This document shows positions 9,789 through 19,328 of a stretch of DNA of 64,000 bases, in pieces. A program made the position numbers and the translations under genes. Origin of the DNA: Pseudomonas wenzhouensis (GTDB lineage Bacteria > Pseudomonadota > Gammaproteobacteria > Pseudomonadales > Pseudomonadaceae); NCBI RefSeq assembly GCF_021029445.1, contig NZ_CP072610.1, positions 992,001-1,056,000 on the forward strand, in the 5' to 3' direction. Numbering within the stretch: position 1 is the stretch's first letter; each line of letters starts with the position of its first letter. The notes under the pieces are model-generated. The model ran no database searches and was not told the DNA's origin. It worked only from the letters and a program-made list of their open reading frames with translations.

Positions 9789-12700
9789 TGAAACTCCTCC
9801 GGCACGATATGCCAGCTCTGACGGCCGCTGCTGTTAGGGTCATCGCCGACGGTTGCAGGGTCTGCTGCGCCGTCGCTGCCAAACACCTTGTTGCCGGGTG
9901 CCAAAGTGAAGCCACCCAGGGCGGGGAAACGCATGCCGGATACGACATTGGCATTGTACTGGTCAGTCGGGTTCACCAGGCGATCCGCGTTCAGGTCAAG
10001 CACGTTGAAGCGTGTGCGACCGCCAGTGAAGGCATCGACTGCATACAGCCAGGTATCTGCACCTGCCTGGCAGGGATCCTGATTGGGGGTCAGGCTGCTG
10101 AGGAACAGGATGGAGCCGCTGGCCGTCATATTGTTTATGATCATCTCGCCTTCAAACTTAAACGCCGGAGGGTTTTCGCTTCTTTGCACGGCCATGTCCA
10201 GTGCCCAGCCCCACTGGGTGACCAGTTCGTCGGATGAAGGGATCTTCAGGTCGGCTTCGCTGGCGGTCGGCGCACGGAACCATTGTGCTGGCTTCTGACT
10301 TACCAGGCGGATATCACGTGTAGCGCTCTGTTCTTCGTCACCGATGACGACATTGTTTTGCTGCTCGGTGAAGCTTTGCTCCAGCAGGCGACCAGTGCGA
10401 GTCCCTGCCACTGGTGTATTTGCTGTGGTGCTCTGGCGTTTGGTGTTGCGATCCCAGATACCGTAAAGGGTCATGGCGCGGCTGGTGTCTACGTTGGCAT
10501 CGCTGGTTTCCAGATACTTGCCGGTACCGAACAGCACCAGATAACCGTAGCTGGTGGGGTGGCGTACTAGCGAAGGCTGAATGGTGATGGCTTGACGTTT
10601 GCCAGCTGTGTCTCTGGCCACGAACAGAGGCTTGTTACCGTAGGCCAGTTTAAAGTCAGTTGCAGCAGTAGTGCTGGCAACTTCATCGTTGGTGCGGGCG
10701 AACGGATCGCTTGTAATGGATTCGATATCACTGGTGGTTTTCACCAGGTCAAAGCGCCACAGGTTGCCCTGTAGGTCGCCAGCATAGGCATAGTCCACCA
10801 GCCCATCGCCGTTGTTATCCGCGCCACGAACGCTGGAGAGGCCATTGGAGAGGGTGATGTTGCCTTCCACAACATCCGGTACGGTGATCTTCTTGATCAG
10901 CTCGCCGCTCTTGATGTTAATGATCAGCAATGCGGCCTTGTCGTTCGTGCTGTTGTAGCCGTTGCCCTGCAGGACTGCCCACTCTCCCGTATGCAGGCGC
11001 ACGATCTCGGGTTGTGCGAAGGTGAAGCCGAGGTCGGCATCCTTGGTTGAGTCGAACTCCCACAGCAGCTTGATCTGTGTCGGGTCGGTGACGTCCAGTG
11101 CGAACAGGGATTTACCCCCTGCGCGCAGGGTGCCGATCAGCACGGTGCGCCAGCCCTCATCATCACCGTTGCCAAAGTAGACATCGCGCACGATGGGCGT
11201 GCCATCGACAAAGTACTGATGTTCTCCACCTTTGTAGTTTTGTCCTGTGAGCTTGTGAAGGTTTTGAATCACTTCGCTTGGAATGAAGGCGAAGGTTTCT
11301 TGTCCGGTCGTGGCATTGAAACCATGCAGCATGCCGTCGTTGCCGCCTACGTAGATCATTTCCTGGCGATTGGCTTTCTTGTTGGCTTCACGGAAGGCTG
11401 CGTAACTCCTGTAGCCGGTGATATTGCCCGTAGGGTTCTCGATCGCATCGGCCAGGTAGGCGAGGTAGGCAGGTGTGCCGACGACCGCAGGGCTGGAGTT
11501 AATGATGTCGCCCAGAATCGAGCTGCGTTTGCGGAGCTGCGGAGAGGCCACACCTTCCTTGCTGCGGTCGCCCCGTACATAGTTGACACGATCCTGGCCG
11601 CGAGTATCGAAGGCGACGCCTAGGCTCTCAGGGTCGCGGTTCATCAAGTTCTGCTGCTGGGTGCTGAGGTTGTTCCAGGTGAAGTTCTTGAGTTTATTGC
11701 TGGCAGTACTGTCGAACATAAGCACGCGGCGAGTACTGGGGTCGAGGTTTTCGTTGGCTTGCTTGGCACTCCACAGCAGTGTGGTACCCCCGGTTTTATC
11801 GACCAGAGTTTTGCTTAGCTCACCGCTCCAGTCCTCGCTGGAGAACTGGGTGGCGTAGACATTGCTCTGCAGAGCGTTGTCGCTATCGGACACGAAAGAC
11901 GCCGCAACCGCAGGGCGTGCTGCCGACGTGGTGCGGTTGGCGATCCGGTTGAGGATGTCCTTGAATGCCTTGACCATGTCGTCAGGGCTATCGACGCTGA
12001 AGAACTCACCTCGCGAGTTGATGGCGGCATGCCAGAGGTCATAGACGTTATTGGACGAGCTTCTTGAGGCCTCAGGCCAGCTTTGCGCACCAGACAGCAG
12101 GTTTTCATAGCCGCTACCGCCGAAGGTATCGCCGGTCCACGGCAGGTTCGGTGCGTTCAGGGAGTTGGTAAGCGCCAGGCCCATGGTGTAGTTGACCATG
12201 TGCTGCCAGGTAGCCGGGTTGTTCTTGGGCTCCCAGTACTGGGCGGTTGCATCGGTATTTGGCACCTGGATATAGGGTTTGACATCGTTTTCCAGGGTCG
12301 GGCGCAGATCCGTGGCCCAGTAGTGCATGGCGATATCCGCAAGGGTGCCCGTGGTTGTTCTCAGGTCATTGCCGTAAGGCTTGCGGCTTGGACTATAGGT
12401 CTGGCTGCCGTCAGGAAGGGTGAAGGTGGCGCCGTCATGCCGCGTAATGCCGCCCGGGAAGTTCTCATCGTTCCACATACCGTCGGTCATCAGTACATGG
12501 AAGCTCGGGCGGCATGCATGAACGGGGGATTCGATGGTGGCGCCACGCCCTCCCGTTGTAGTGACCGGGTTGGGAGTGTGAGCCCAGGCATCCGATGATG
12601 TACGCAAAAACTCACCGGCTCGCGCTGTCGCTGCCAGCAGCGGAGTGCTGCTGTTGAATTTGACCGAGGCCAGCCAATTCAAAAAGTTGGCCTTATGGCG

Positions 12701-13774
12701 TGGGCTGAGTTCACGGAAGTAGTTGTTGTTGCAGTTGTTGGAGTTCAGCGTATTGCAGACGGCCAGCGTTTGCCAGGTAAAGCGGGATGAGGCCGCCAGT
12801 TCATTGAAGGCGAGGTTTGCGGCGGTCACCGTAGCCAGTGCGCGGGTACGGTAGAACGAGTACCAGATGGCGAAGTTTGCTCGCTCGTCAGTACCCTCCG
12901 GGCTGGAGTTTTCCGATACAAAGACCGGGCGATGGCAGGCATCGTTATTCTTGTTAGCATTACAGCCGGCAAGGGAGGGGTCATAAACGTAGTAGTAAGC
13001 AGGTACAGGAACGTTACTTAAGCTGATCGTATAGTCATTGTTGTCGCGTGAGCAGGATATAGAGCCGCTATAGCTACCGCTGATGAAGGTCGCAGTACAA
13101 TTTGTTCCAGATGTGGTTCGTTGGACTCTGACCCTGCCTAGCCCAGGTATAATGCTTGGGGGTGGATCGACATCCTGTCGGCTACTTGCTCCGCTGGTCC
13201 CACTAAGAAAGAGCCTGTAAGTGACAGTTCCAAAATCTGAGTTAGGGTTTTGCGACAAATTAAATATGCGCCCTGTCGGGTCGGCGTAGTTGACGGAAGA
13301 ACTATAGTTATAATTCACGGCCTCATCAGTGCTGAAGTTCCAAGATACTCGATAGTTGTTGCTTAAGTTGATCGAGCCATAAGAGGTCTGAAAGCCATTT
13401 TGATAAGCGGTGGTGAAACTGGAGGTATAACCGTTTTCTACCTCCGAGCCATCGTTATTCAGCTTGACCGGCGGGCGGTAAGTCACGTTGGGGTTGTAGT
13501 ACATCGGGTTGGTAGTTGAAGACATTCCACGCCGAGTATTACGCAGGTTTCTAGGACTATCTTCGCGGCCCGCATCGTCGGGGCCGAAGGCCCAGCGCAT
13601 ACTGCCGGAGTCATCGAGGGTGAAGATCAGGTTGGGGGCAACGCTCTCGCTCAAAATGAGAGGTTTTTGGCTGATATCCAGCGTTGCCCCGACAGCGGTG
13701 TTGAAACCTGAAAAGATAAAGGTGAACAGCAGGGCGCTGCCGATGGTTCTTGTCGAGGATTGAAACAGATTCAT
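9785..13774 (-). CDS. pilY1: Type IV pilus tip adhesin/biogenesis factor PilY1
   Basis: Large (1329-residue) tip-associated protein needed for pilus assembly, adhesion and surface sensing. A signal peptide (MNLFQSS... ending VGA) precedes a von Willebrand A-type region with the metal site motif LDDSGSM near residue 52 and LMTDGMWND near 430. The C-terminal half is the PilY1 beta-propeller, with the calcium loop DNNGDGLVD near residue 984. I chose the ATG at 13774 (signal peptide, AGGGAG ribosome site). An ATG at 13822 overlapping the pilX stop is a possible alternative adding 16 residues. Residues about 90-270 are Ser/Asn/Tyr-rich and encoded by visibly AT-richer DNA. No pilY2 lies between it and pilE. 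Confidence 0.93.
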   Translation of the reverse strand: MNLFQSSTRTIGSALLFTFIFSGFNTAVGATLDISQKPLILSESVAPNLIFTLDDSGSMRWAFGPDDAGREDSPRNLRNTRRGMSSTTNPMYYNPNVTYRPPVKLNNDGSEVENGYTSSFTTAYQNGFQTSYGSINLSNNYRVSWNFSTDEAVNYNYSSSVNYADPTGRIFNLSQNPNSDFGTVTYRLFLSGTSGASSRQDVDPPPSIIPGLGRVRVQRTTSGTNCTATFISGSYSGSISCSRDNNDYTISLSNVPVPAYYYVYDPSLAGCNANKNNDACHRPVFVSENSSPEGTDERANFAIWYSFYRTRALATVTAANLAFNELAASSRFTWQTLAVCNTLNSNNCNNNYFRELSPRHKANFLNWLASVKFNSSTPLLAATARAGEFLRTSSDAWAHTPNPVTTTGGRGATIESPVHACRPSFHVLMTDGMWNDENFPGGITRHDGATFTLPDGSQTYSPSRKPYGNDLRTTTGTLADIAMHYWATDLRPTLENDVKPYIQVPNTDATAQYWEPKNNPATWQHMVNYTMGLALTNSLNAPNLPWTGDTFGGSGYENLLSGAQSWPEASRSSSNNVYDLWHAAINSRGEFFSVDSPDDMVKAFKDILNRIANRTTSAARPAVAASFVSDSDNALQSNVYATQFSSEDWSGELSKTLVDKTGGTTLLWSAKQANENLDPSTRRVLMFDSTASNKLKNFTWNNLSTQQQNLMNRDPESLGVAFDTRGQDRVNYVRGDRSKEGVASPQLRKRSSILGDIINSSPAVVGTPAYLAYLADAIENPTGNITGYRSYAAFREANKKANRQEMIYVGGNDGMLHGFNATTGQETFAFIPSEVIQNLHKLTGQNYKGGEHQYFVDGTPIVRDVYFGNGDDEGWRTVLIGTLRAGGKSLFALDVTDPTQIKLLWEFDSTKDADLGFTFAQPEIVRLHTGEWAVLQGNGYNSTNDKAALLIINIKSGELIKKITVPDVVEGNITLSNGLSSVRGADNNGDGLVDYAYAGDLQGNLWRFDLVKTTSDIESITSDPFARTNDEVASTTAATDFKLAYGNKPLFVARDTAGKRQAITIQPSLVRHPTSYGYLVLFGTGKYLETSDANVDTSRAMTLYGIWDRNTKRQSTTANTPVAGTRTGRLLEQSFTEQQNNVVIGDEEQSATRDIRLVSQKPAQWFRAPTASEADLKIPSSDELVTQWGWALDMAVQRSENPPAFKFEGEMIINNMTASGSILFLSSLTPNQDPCQAGADTWLYAVDAFTGGRTRFNVLDLNADRLVNPTDQYNANVVSGMRFPALGGFTLAPGNKVFGSDGAADPATVGDDPNSSGRQSWHIVPEEFQ

Positions 13775-13818
13775 GGCGTGACTCCCTGATTGATCACCAG
13801 GCACAAAAAAGATGGATT

Positions 13819-14373
13819 TCATTCGGTTTCGATCCTGCCCTTGGAGTTGAGGGCGATGGTCGAACGCACCGCGCTATTCAAACCGTTATTACTGGCCATG
13901 CCGTTTACCTCGTAGCGAAATACGCCAATACCGAGCAGCATGTTTCCGTATTCGGGGTTTTCCGACTCGCCCTGAAGTTCACCGCCAGGTGCGATCTGCG
14001 CGTACCAGGTGGCGTCGCCGTAAAGTTCGGTGTTGTCGTCCGGGGAATAGACCTGCTTGTTGGTTGCGTCTATGGCGTAGGCGGGCTCTTTGTCGAGCAG
14101 GCAAAGCGTACCGGCGGCAATGCCTTCACAGGTGCTGGTCGGTTCCTGAGGGCCACGCTGAACCGTTCTGCGCTCACCATCGCGCACACTGGCTTCCGCC
14201 ACGTTGAGCAGTTGCTTCTGCTCGATCATGTTGCCGGTGATGCGCGACTCCAGGCTGACCTCGCGCATGTTGGCGATGGCCAGTACCGTGATGACCAGCA
14301 GAAAGATCAACGCAATGAGCAGGCTGAAACCTTGCTGGCGCTGCCCCAGGTGGTAGTGGTGTTTGTTGTTCAT
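13819..14373 (-). CDS. pilX: Type IV pilus minor pilin PilX
   Basis: A 184-residue minor pilin. The leader is MNNKHHYHLGQRQQG, followed by FSLLIALIFLLVITVLAIA. The mature residue 5 is Ile rather than the usual Glu, as in GspK-type pseudopilins that cap the pseudopilus. The globular domain contains cysteines in STCEG and TLCLL. It overlaps pilW by 4 bp (ATGA), and its stop overlaps an alternative pilY1 start. Assignment rests on operon position and the N-terminal helix. Confidence 0.88.
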   Translation of the reverse strand: MNNKHHYHLGQRQQGFSLLIALIFLLVITVLAIANMREVSLESRITGNMIEQKQLLNVAEASVRDGERRTVQRGPQEPTSTCEGIAAGTLCLLDKEPAYAIDATNKQVYSPDDNTELYGDATWYAQIAPGGELQGESENPEYGNMLLGIGVFRYEVNGMASNNGLNSAVRSTIALNSKGRIETE

Positions 14374-15098
14374 GGCATCAGGTTCCTCATGCTGGTGCTG
14401 CTGGAGAGCATGGTGTAGAGACGTTTGTCATTGGGGGCATTGCCGAACCAGAATTCGTAGACCGCGCTGCCTGCGCTCTTGCCGATTTCGGTTGGGCTGG
14501 CGGTCATGATGGCGAATTGCACGGCACGTACGCGGGCATTCGCCGCCGGTGTCGGGGTGTATTCGCTGATGCGCTTGTCATCGTTGTAATTGACGCCGTA
14601 ATCGAAATTCAGCGCTGTGATGCCTGTGGCGATGGCTTGGGTGTTACATCTCAATACGCCATTTTCGTCTAGCTCAAATATTTCTGTGACCGGGGTCATG
14701 CGCACGTAAGGATCATTGGGTGGAATATTGGCAATTAGGTCGCCACTGCAGGTACGTGCCCCGGGAAAGGCAGGCTGGTAGCGGATGCAGAAGCTGGTGG
14801 CGTTAATGCGTTTAACCACTTCACCGGCAGCCATGGCACCGCAGTTGGGGAGATTCGCAGAAGGAAAGGCTGCCTCCATGGTTTCATCGGGGCGACGGCG
14901 GTAGCCTGTCTTGGTCAGCGTTTCTTCCAGCAGCAGGATGGAGAAGCGTGCGCTTTCGATATTCTGTCCCTGGCTTTGCTGGAACAGCGTGTTCTCGCGG
15001 TTGTCCAGGTAGACCTGAGTGATGCCCAGAATCAGGAAGCTGCTGATCAGCAGGGCAACCATCATTTCGATAATGGAAAGGCCATGTTGTTTGTGCAT
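14370..15098 (-). CDS. pilW: Type IV pilus minor pilin PilW
   Basis: A 242-residue minor pilin with a very short leader (MHKQHG) before LSIIEMMVALLISSFLILGI; Glu5 is present. The globular part has paired cysteines (LPNCGAM, TSFCIRY, ARTCSGD, VLRCNT), typical of PilW/GspJ-like minor pilins. It begins 2 bp after the pilV stop and overlaps pilX by 4 bp, so the operon is tightly coupled. Confidence 0.9.
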   Translation of the reverse strand: MHKQHGLSIIEMMVALLISSFLILGITQVYLDNRENTLFQQSQGQNIESARFSILLLEETLTKTGYRRRPDETMEAAFPSANLPNCGAMAAGEVVKRINATSFCIRYQPAFPGARTCSGDLIANIPPNDPYVRMTPVTEIFELDENGVLRCNTQAIATGITALNFDYGVNYNDDKRISEYTPTPAANARVRAVQFAIMTASPTEIGKSAGSAVYEFWFGNAPNDKRLYTMLSSSTSMRNLMP

Positions 15099-15100
15099 GG

Positions 15101-15613
15101 TCAGAGTTCTCCGCGCAGGCGCAGGGTGCAGATAAAGGGATCGGCGCCATTGCCGCAGGCCTCGCCATTGGAGCGCCAGGCAACCTGAACCTCGATGGTG
15201 GAGCCAGCAGCACAGGCGCCAGGCACCTGGGAGCGACAGATGTAGAAGGCATTGCGCACGGCCACGGCATCATCGTCTTCACCGGCAGTACCCGGCATCA
15301 GCGTGCGCACTTTCTCGCTCCAGCAGGTCAGTTGCCTGGCCACATTGCTGGCTGGAATGGCGGCTGCGCCACATGCACCTTCTGCTTCGAGCGAGTTGAT
15401 CATGTAGTCATCACGGGCGTCGGGATTGGCGCGGATCTTTTCCATGATTTCGGTGGCCAGCATCACGGCGTTGTTGCGCGCCACCGAGTCCGAGGTGAAC
15501 TGGATGCCACGGCCTTGCATGGCCACCAGACCCAGCATGCCGACGGTGAGTAGAACCAGTGTGACCAGTACTTCGATCAGGCTGAAGCCGCGTTGTGTGT
15601 TGCGCTGGGTCAT
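15101..15613 (-). CDS. pilV: Type IV pilus minor pilin PilV
   Basis: A 170-residue minor pilin with leader MTQRNTQRG then FSLIEVLVTLVLLTVGMLGLVA (Glu5 present) and the PilV/GspI-like stretch AMQGRGIQFTSDSVARNNAVML. I use the ATG at 15613, which overlaps the fimU stop by 4 bp; another ATG three codons upstream (15622) is possible. The cysteine pairs (EGACGAAA, LTCWSE, FYICRS, EACGNG, FICTL) suggest a disulfide-stabilised periplasmic domain. Confidence 0.9.
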   Translation of the reverse strand: MTQRNTQRGFSLIEVLVTLVLLTVGMLGLVAMQGRGIQFTSDSVARNNAVMLATEIMEKIRANPDARDDYMINSLEAEGACGAAAIPASNVARQLTCWSEKVRTLMPGTAGEDDDAVAVRNAFYICRSQVPGACAAGSTIEVQVAWRSNGEACGNGADPFICTLRLRGEL

Positions 15614-16098
15614 GGTTGGCAATCTCCCAGATCGTTACCTTGATTGTTCTTACCGCGCGGTAACAGCCGTGTACTGCCGCTGGGCTGTACTTCGATCCGA
15701 TAGGCAAAGGCTGCATTACCGTCGCGACAGATGACGAAATCTGCGGTTTCGGCTGTGCCGTTTGGCGTAAAGGTCAGCGTAATGGGCGCCAGGCTGCTGG
15801 TGATGCTGGCATGCTGCGGGTTGAAGCTTTCCTGCCGCAGCGCCGTGCTATCTGAAGCGTTCTCGACGATCCAGTTATTGTTGTCGTTACGTAGCCGTAT
15901 CGAGGTGCGACGCACCACCGCTTGCGAGCGGGCGAATTGCAGCAGGCTGTTGAGTGTCTGCGCCTGCGCTTCGATCTGGTTGTTGGCAACCAGGCGGGCG
16001 AAGTTGGGTATTGCGATGCCGACTGCGATCGCCAGCAATGCCAGCACGATCATCAGTTCTATCAGGCTGAATCCTCGCATGTCAGGGTGGTGTGACAT
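15610..16098 (-). CDS. fimU: Type IV pilus minor pilin FimU (GspH/FimT family)
   Basis: A 162-residue GspH/FimT-type pseudopilin. The leader MSHHPDMRG precedes FSLIELMIVLALLAIAVGIA, with Glu5 present. After the helix comes the family segment LNSLLQFARSQAVVRRTSI. It ends with two cysteines (VICRD and GDCQP). A clear AGGAGC ribosome site precedes the ATG. It lies between fimT and pilV, as in P. aeruginosa; the fimU name is inferred from that order and is less sure than the family. Confidence 0.87.
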   Translation of the reverse strand: MSHHPDMRGFSLIELMIVLALLAIAVGIAIPNFARLVANNQIEAQAQTLNSLLQFARSQAVVRRTSIRLRNDNNNWIVENASDSTALRQESFNPQHASITSSLAPITLTFTPNGTAETADFVICRDGNAAFAYRIEVQPSGSTRLLPRGKNNQGNDLGDCQP

Positions 16099-16207
16099 GT
16101 TTTGCTCCTAAGGGACGTCCGAGCGAATACTGCGATAACGTCTCTTGTCTGTCTGCCCTGGAAGGACGGCTGGCTGACTGGAGCGGATGACTGGTTACAG
16201 CGTATGT

Positions 16208-16717
16208 TCAACCCTTGCAGCGATGGGCCTCTTCTAGGTTTTCCAGATGGCTTGCCTGGCGAACGCGCCCCTGTCGATTGAGGATCAGTTGCCAGGCAAC
16301 AACGTTGCCTTTGCATTGAAAGAAACGGCCGTTACTGGACGGGCTGGTGCCGTTGGCATGGAAGCGTATGCGCGAGTCGAAACCCGCCCAGCGCAGCGGT
16401 GTCCTGCTGCGGTGTTGCTGGATTTGCAGGGCTTGATCCGGGGTGTGCATCAGCTGCATGCGCCAACCCTGACCCCAGTCGCTGCCGCAGGTCACGCCAT
16501 CGCGGGAGCCGCACAGTTCTACGCTTATCCTGTGCAGTACGGCTTGTAGCCGGGCATGATGAAGTGATGCATGCAGGTGATTGCGCAGTGCCTCGCGTTC
16601 GCTTTTTTGTTGTAGTGCTGCGAGGCTGGGGATGGCTATCGAGGTTCCGATGCTGACCAGTGCCAGCGCGACAAGAAGTTCATAGAGGCTGAACGCCGAC
16701 TGTGAGGATCGTTTCAT
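16208..16717 (-). CDS. fimT: Type IV pilus minor pilin-like protein FimT
   Basis: A 169-residue GspH/FimT-family pilin-like protein; FimT of other bacteria is implicated in DNA uptake. The leader MKRSSQSA is followed by FSLYELLVALALVSIGTSIA. The residue before the predicted PilD cleavage site is Ala instead of the near-invariant Gly, while Glu5 is kept. Then comes the family segment LHASLHHARLQAVLHRISVELCGS. It is the first gene of the minor pilin operon, separated from fimU by 109 bp, and divergent from thiO. Confidence 0.85.
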   Translation of the reverse strand: MKRSSQSAFSLYELLVALALVSIGTSIAIPSLAALQQKSEREALRNHLHASLHHARLQAVLHRISVELCGSRDGVTCGSDWGQGWRMQLMHTPDQALQIQQHRSRTPLRWAGFDSRIRFHANGTSPSSNGRFFQCKGNVVAWQLILNRQGRVRQASHLENLEEAHRCKG

Positions 16718-16807
16718 GGGTATAGTCCTTTACGCTTTGCTGCGTGCGTTCCTGGCACAGGTAAAGGTTTAGTCGTGATTGACTGTCTTGGCAAATGAGA
16801 GGGCGAT

Positions 16808-17899
16808 GTGGGGCGAGTGTTACTGGTCGGGGGCGGTGCTTTGGGTTTGTTGTCTGCCAGCCTGTTGGCTGCAGCGGGCGAGGAGGTCTTGCTCGTGGAT
16901 CGTCAGGGGGTCGGCGGCGAATCCTCCTGGGCTGGCGGCGGCATCGTGTCACCGCTCTATCCCTGGCGCTACAGCGCAGCGGTCACGGCCTTGGCGCATT
17001 GGTCGCAGGATTTCTACCCGGGTCTGGGTCAGCGTCTGTTGGCGCAGACGGGTGTCGATCCCGAGGTGCATGTCACCGGGTTGTATTGGCTGGATCTGGA
17101 TGATGAAGCCGAGGCGCTGGCCTGGGCTCGGCGTCAGGGGCGCGAGTTGTTTGAGGTGGATATCGCTGAGGCGTATCAGCAGGTGCCTGTGCTGGGCGAT
17201 GGCTTCAAGCGCGCCATTCATATGCCGGGCGTGGCCAATGTGCGTAATCCAAGGTTGGTCAAAGCGCTGCGGGCGGCCTTGACGGCCATGCCCAACGTCG
17301 AGCTGCGTGAGCATTGCCCGGTCACTGGTTTTATTCAGGAGGGCGGGCGGATCTGCGGGGTGACCACGGCTGCTGGTGAGATTCGTGCCGAGCGCGTGGT
17401 GTTGGCTGCCGGCGCCTGGAGTGGCGAGTTGCTCAAGACGCTTGGGCTGGAGCTGCCGGTCGAGCCGGTGAAGGGGCAGATGATTCTCTACAAGTGCGCC
17501 GAGGATTTTCTGCCAAGCATGGTGTTGGCCAAGGGACGTTATGCGATCCCGCGGCGTGATGGGCATATCCTGATTGGCAGCACCCTGGAGTTTGCCGGGT
17601 TCGACAAGACGCCGACCGATGATGCGCTGGCAAGCCTCAAGGCGTCGGCCGAGGAATTGTTGCCGGCACTCAAGGATGCCGAAGTGGTCGGGCATTGGGC
17701 CGGCTTGCGGCCTGGCTCGCCCGAGGGCATTCCGTTCATCGGCGAGCTGCCTGAGCACCCGGGGTTATGGCTGAACTGCGGGCATTTCCGCAACGGGCTG
17801 GTGCTGGCGCCGGCATCCTGCCAGTTGCTGGCTGATCTGATGCTCGGGCGTGAGCCGATCATCGATCCGGCGCCTTATGCGCCAGCGGGGCGTTTTTAA
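16808..17899 (+). CDS. thiO: FAD-dependent glycine/D-amino-acid oxidase (ThiO-like)
   Basis: A 363-residue DadA/ThiO-family flavoprotein. The N-terminal Rossmann motif VLLVGGGALGLLSASLL binds FAD. It contains PVKGQMILYK and the C-terminal block WAGLRPGSPEGIPFIGELP, typical of glycine oxidase ThiO, which makes dehydroglycine for the thiamin thiazole. The start is GTG at 16808, because an in-frame stop (TGA) lies four codons upstream; GAGAGGG is the ribosome site. In P. aeruginosa the same gene (PA4548) sits between fimT and pilR. The substrate is inferred from family, not shown. Confidence 0.85.
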   Translation: MGRVLLVGGGALGLLSASLLAAAGEEVLLVDRQGVGGESSWAGGGIVSPLYPWRYSAAVTALAHWSQDFYPGLGQRLLAQTGVDPEVHVTGLYWLDLDDEAEALAWARRQGRELFEVDIAEAYQQVPVLGDGFKRAIHMPGVANVRNPRLVKALRAALTAMPNVELREHCPVTGFIQEGGRICGVTTAAGEIRAERVVLAAGAWSGELLKTLGLELPVEPVKGQMILYKCAEDFLPSMVLAKGRYAIPRRDGHILIGSTLEFAGFDKTPTDDALASLKASAEELLPALKDAEVVGHWAGLRPGSPEGIPFIGELPEHPGLWLNCGHFRNGLVLAPASCQLLADLMLGREPIIDPAPYAPAGRF

Positions 17900-17941
17900 T
17901 AGTCGCTCGTCAACGCTTGCAGGGGACGGTGCAGGCTGTCT

Positions 17942-17970
17942 TGATCGCCGGCAAGCCGGCTCCTACACAA
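17942..17970. repeat. Single REP (GTAGGAGC type)
   Basis: GATCGCCGGCAAGCCGGCTCCTACAC contains the GCCGGC(AA)GCCGGC hairpin and the REP tail. It lies between the convergent thiO and pilR stops. Confidence 0.75.
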
Positions 17971-17985
17971 GCGTGATCTCGGGGT

Positions 17986-19326
17986 TCAGTCGATACCCAG
18001 CTTCTTCAGGCGGTAGCGCATCGAACGGAAGGTCAGGCCCAGGCGTTGCGCGGCCGCCGTGCGGTTCCAGCGGGTTTCTTCCAGTGCCTGCATGATCAGT
18101 TTGCGTTCGATGTCCTCGAGGTAGTCCTCGAGGTTGTCGATATGCGCCAGGCTGGCTTCGCCGCCTTCGTTGCTGGGGCCACTGGCGTCGGCCAGGCGTA
18201 GGTCGCTGGGCGTGATCTGGTCGTCTTCGCAGAGGGTATAGGCGCGTTCGAGCATGTTTTCCAGCTCGCGCACGTTACCGGGGAAACGGTAGTTCTTGAG
18301 CTTTTCCAGGGCATCGGGATGCAGTTTGGCGGCAGCCAGCCCGGTGCCGTCGGCCAGGCGAGCGAGCATCGCATTGGCCAGTTGCGCGATGTCTTCGCGG
18401 CGCTCGCGTAGCGGCGGGACGCGCAGCTCGATGACGTTGAGGCGGTAGTAGAGGTCCTGACGGAAACGGCCGGCAGCGACTTCGGCGGCGAGATCCTTGT
18501 GGGTGGCGCAGAGGATGCGCACATCGACCACCACTTCCTGTTGGCCGCCGACGGCGCGCACGGCCTTTTCCTGAATCGCGCGCAGCAGTTTGACCTGCAT
18601 CGGCAGTGGCAGATCGGCGACCTCATCGAGAAACAGGGTGCCTCCATTGGCAGCCTGGAACAGGCCCTGTTTGTCTTCGATGGCGCCGGTGAAGCTGCCT
18701 TTCTTGTGGCCGAAGAACTCGCTTTCCATCAGCTCCGACGGGATGGCGCCACAGTTGACCGGAACGAAGGGGTGTTCGACGCGCGGCCCCTGCTCGTGAA
18801 TCAGGCGCGCCACCAGTTCCTTGCCGCTGCCCGATTCGCCGCTGATGTAGACCGGCGCCTGGCTGCGTGAAAGTTTCAGGATCTGCTTGCGCAGTGCTTT
18901 CATCGGTGGCGAATCGCCGAGCAGGCGGCTGTCGACCGGGGTTTCCTCGCCTTCGGGCGCGCGAATGCGCAGGGCCGTGGCGACCAGTTCGCGCAGGCGG
19001 CCGAGGTCCACCGGCTTGGTGAGGAAGTCGAAGGCGCCGGCCTTGAGCGAGTTGATCGCGGTGTCCAGGCTACCGTAGGCGGTGATCATCGCCACGGGTA
19101 CCTGTGGATGGCGTTGTTGAATGTGCTGCACCAGATCCAGGCCGGTGCCATCGGGCAGGCGCATGTCGGTCAGGCACAGGTCGAACGGCTCGCGCGCCAG
19201 CCATTCACGCGCTTCCTTGACGTTGCGCGCGCTGCGGGTGTCCAGCTTCATGCGTCCGAGGGTGATTTCCAGCAGCTCACGGATATCGGGTTCGTCGTCG
19301 ACGATCAGGGCTCTCTGACGGTTCAT
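17986..19326 (-). CDS. pilR: Sigma-54-dependent response regulator PilR
   Basis: NtrC-class activator of pilin transcription with RpoN. The 446-residue protein has a receiver domain (LIVDDEPDIRELLE near the start, phospho-acceptor Asp in CLTDMRLPDG near residue 54). The AAA+ domain has Walker A GESGSGKELVARL and the sigma-54 contact loop GSFTGA. The C-terminal Fis-type helix-turn-helix is RTAAAQRLGLTFRSMRYRLKKL. The ATG at 19326 gives the correct receiver start. It follows pilS by 2 bp, so the pair is co-transcribed. Confidence 0.96.
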   Translation of the reverse strand: MNRQRALIVDDEPDIRELLEITLGRMKLDTRSARNVKEAREWLAREPFDLCLTDMRLPDGTGLDLVQHIQQRHPQVPVAMITAYGSLDTAINSLKAGAFDFLTKPVDLGRLRELVATALRIRAPEGEETPVDSRLLGDSPPMKALRKQILKLSRSQAPVYISGESGSGKELVARLIHEQGPRVEHPFVPVNCGAIPSELMESEFFGHKKGSFTGAIEDKQGLFQAANGGTLFLDEVADLPLPMQVKLLRAIQEKAVRAVGGQQEVVVDVRILCATHKDLAAEVAAGRFRQDLYYRLNVIELRVPPLRERREDIAQLANAMLARLADGTGLAAAKLHPDALEKLKNYRFPGNVRELENMLERAYTLCEDDQITPSDLRLADASGPSNEGGEASLAHIDNLEDYLEDIERKLIMQALEETRWNRTAAAQRLGLTFRSMRYRLKKLGID

Positions 19327-19328
19327 GT

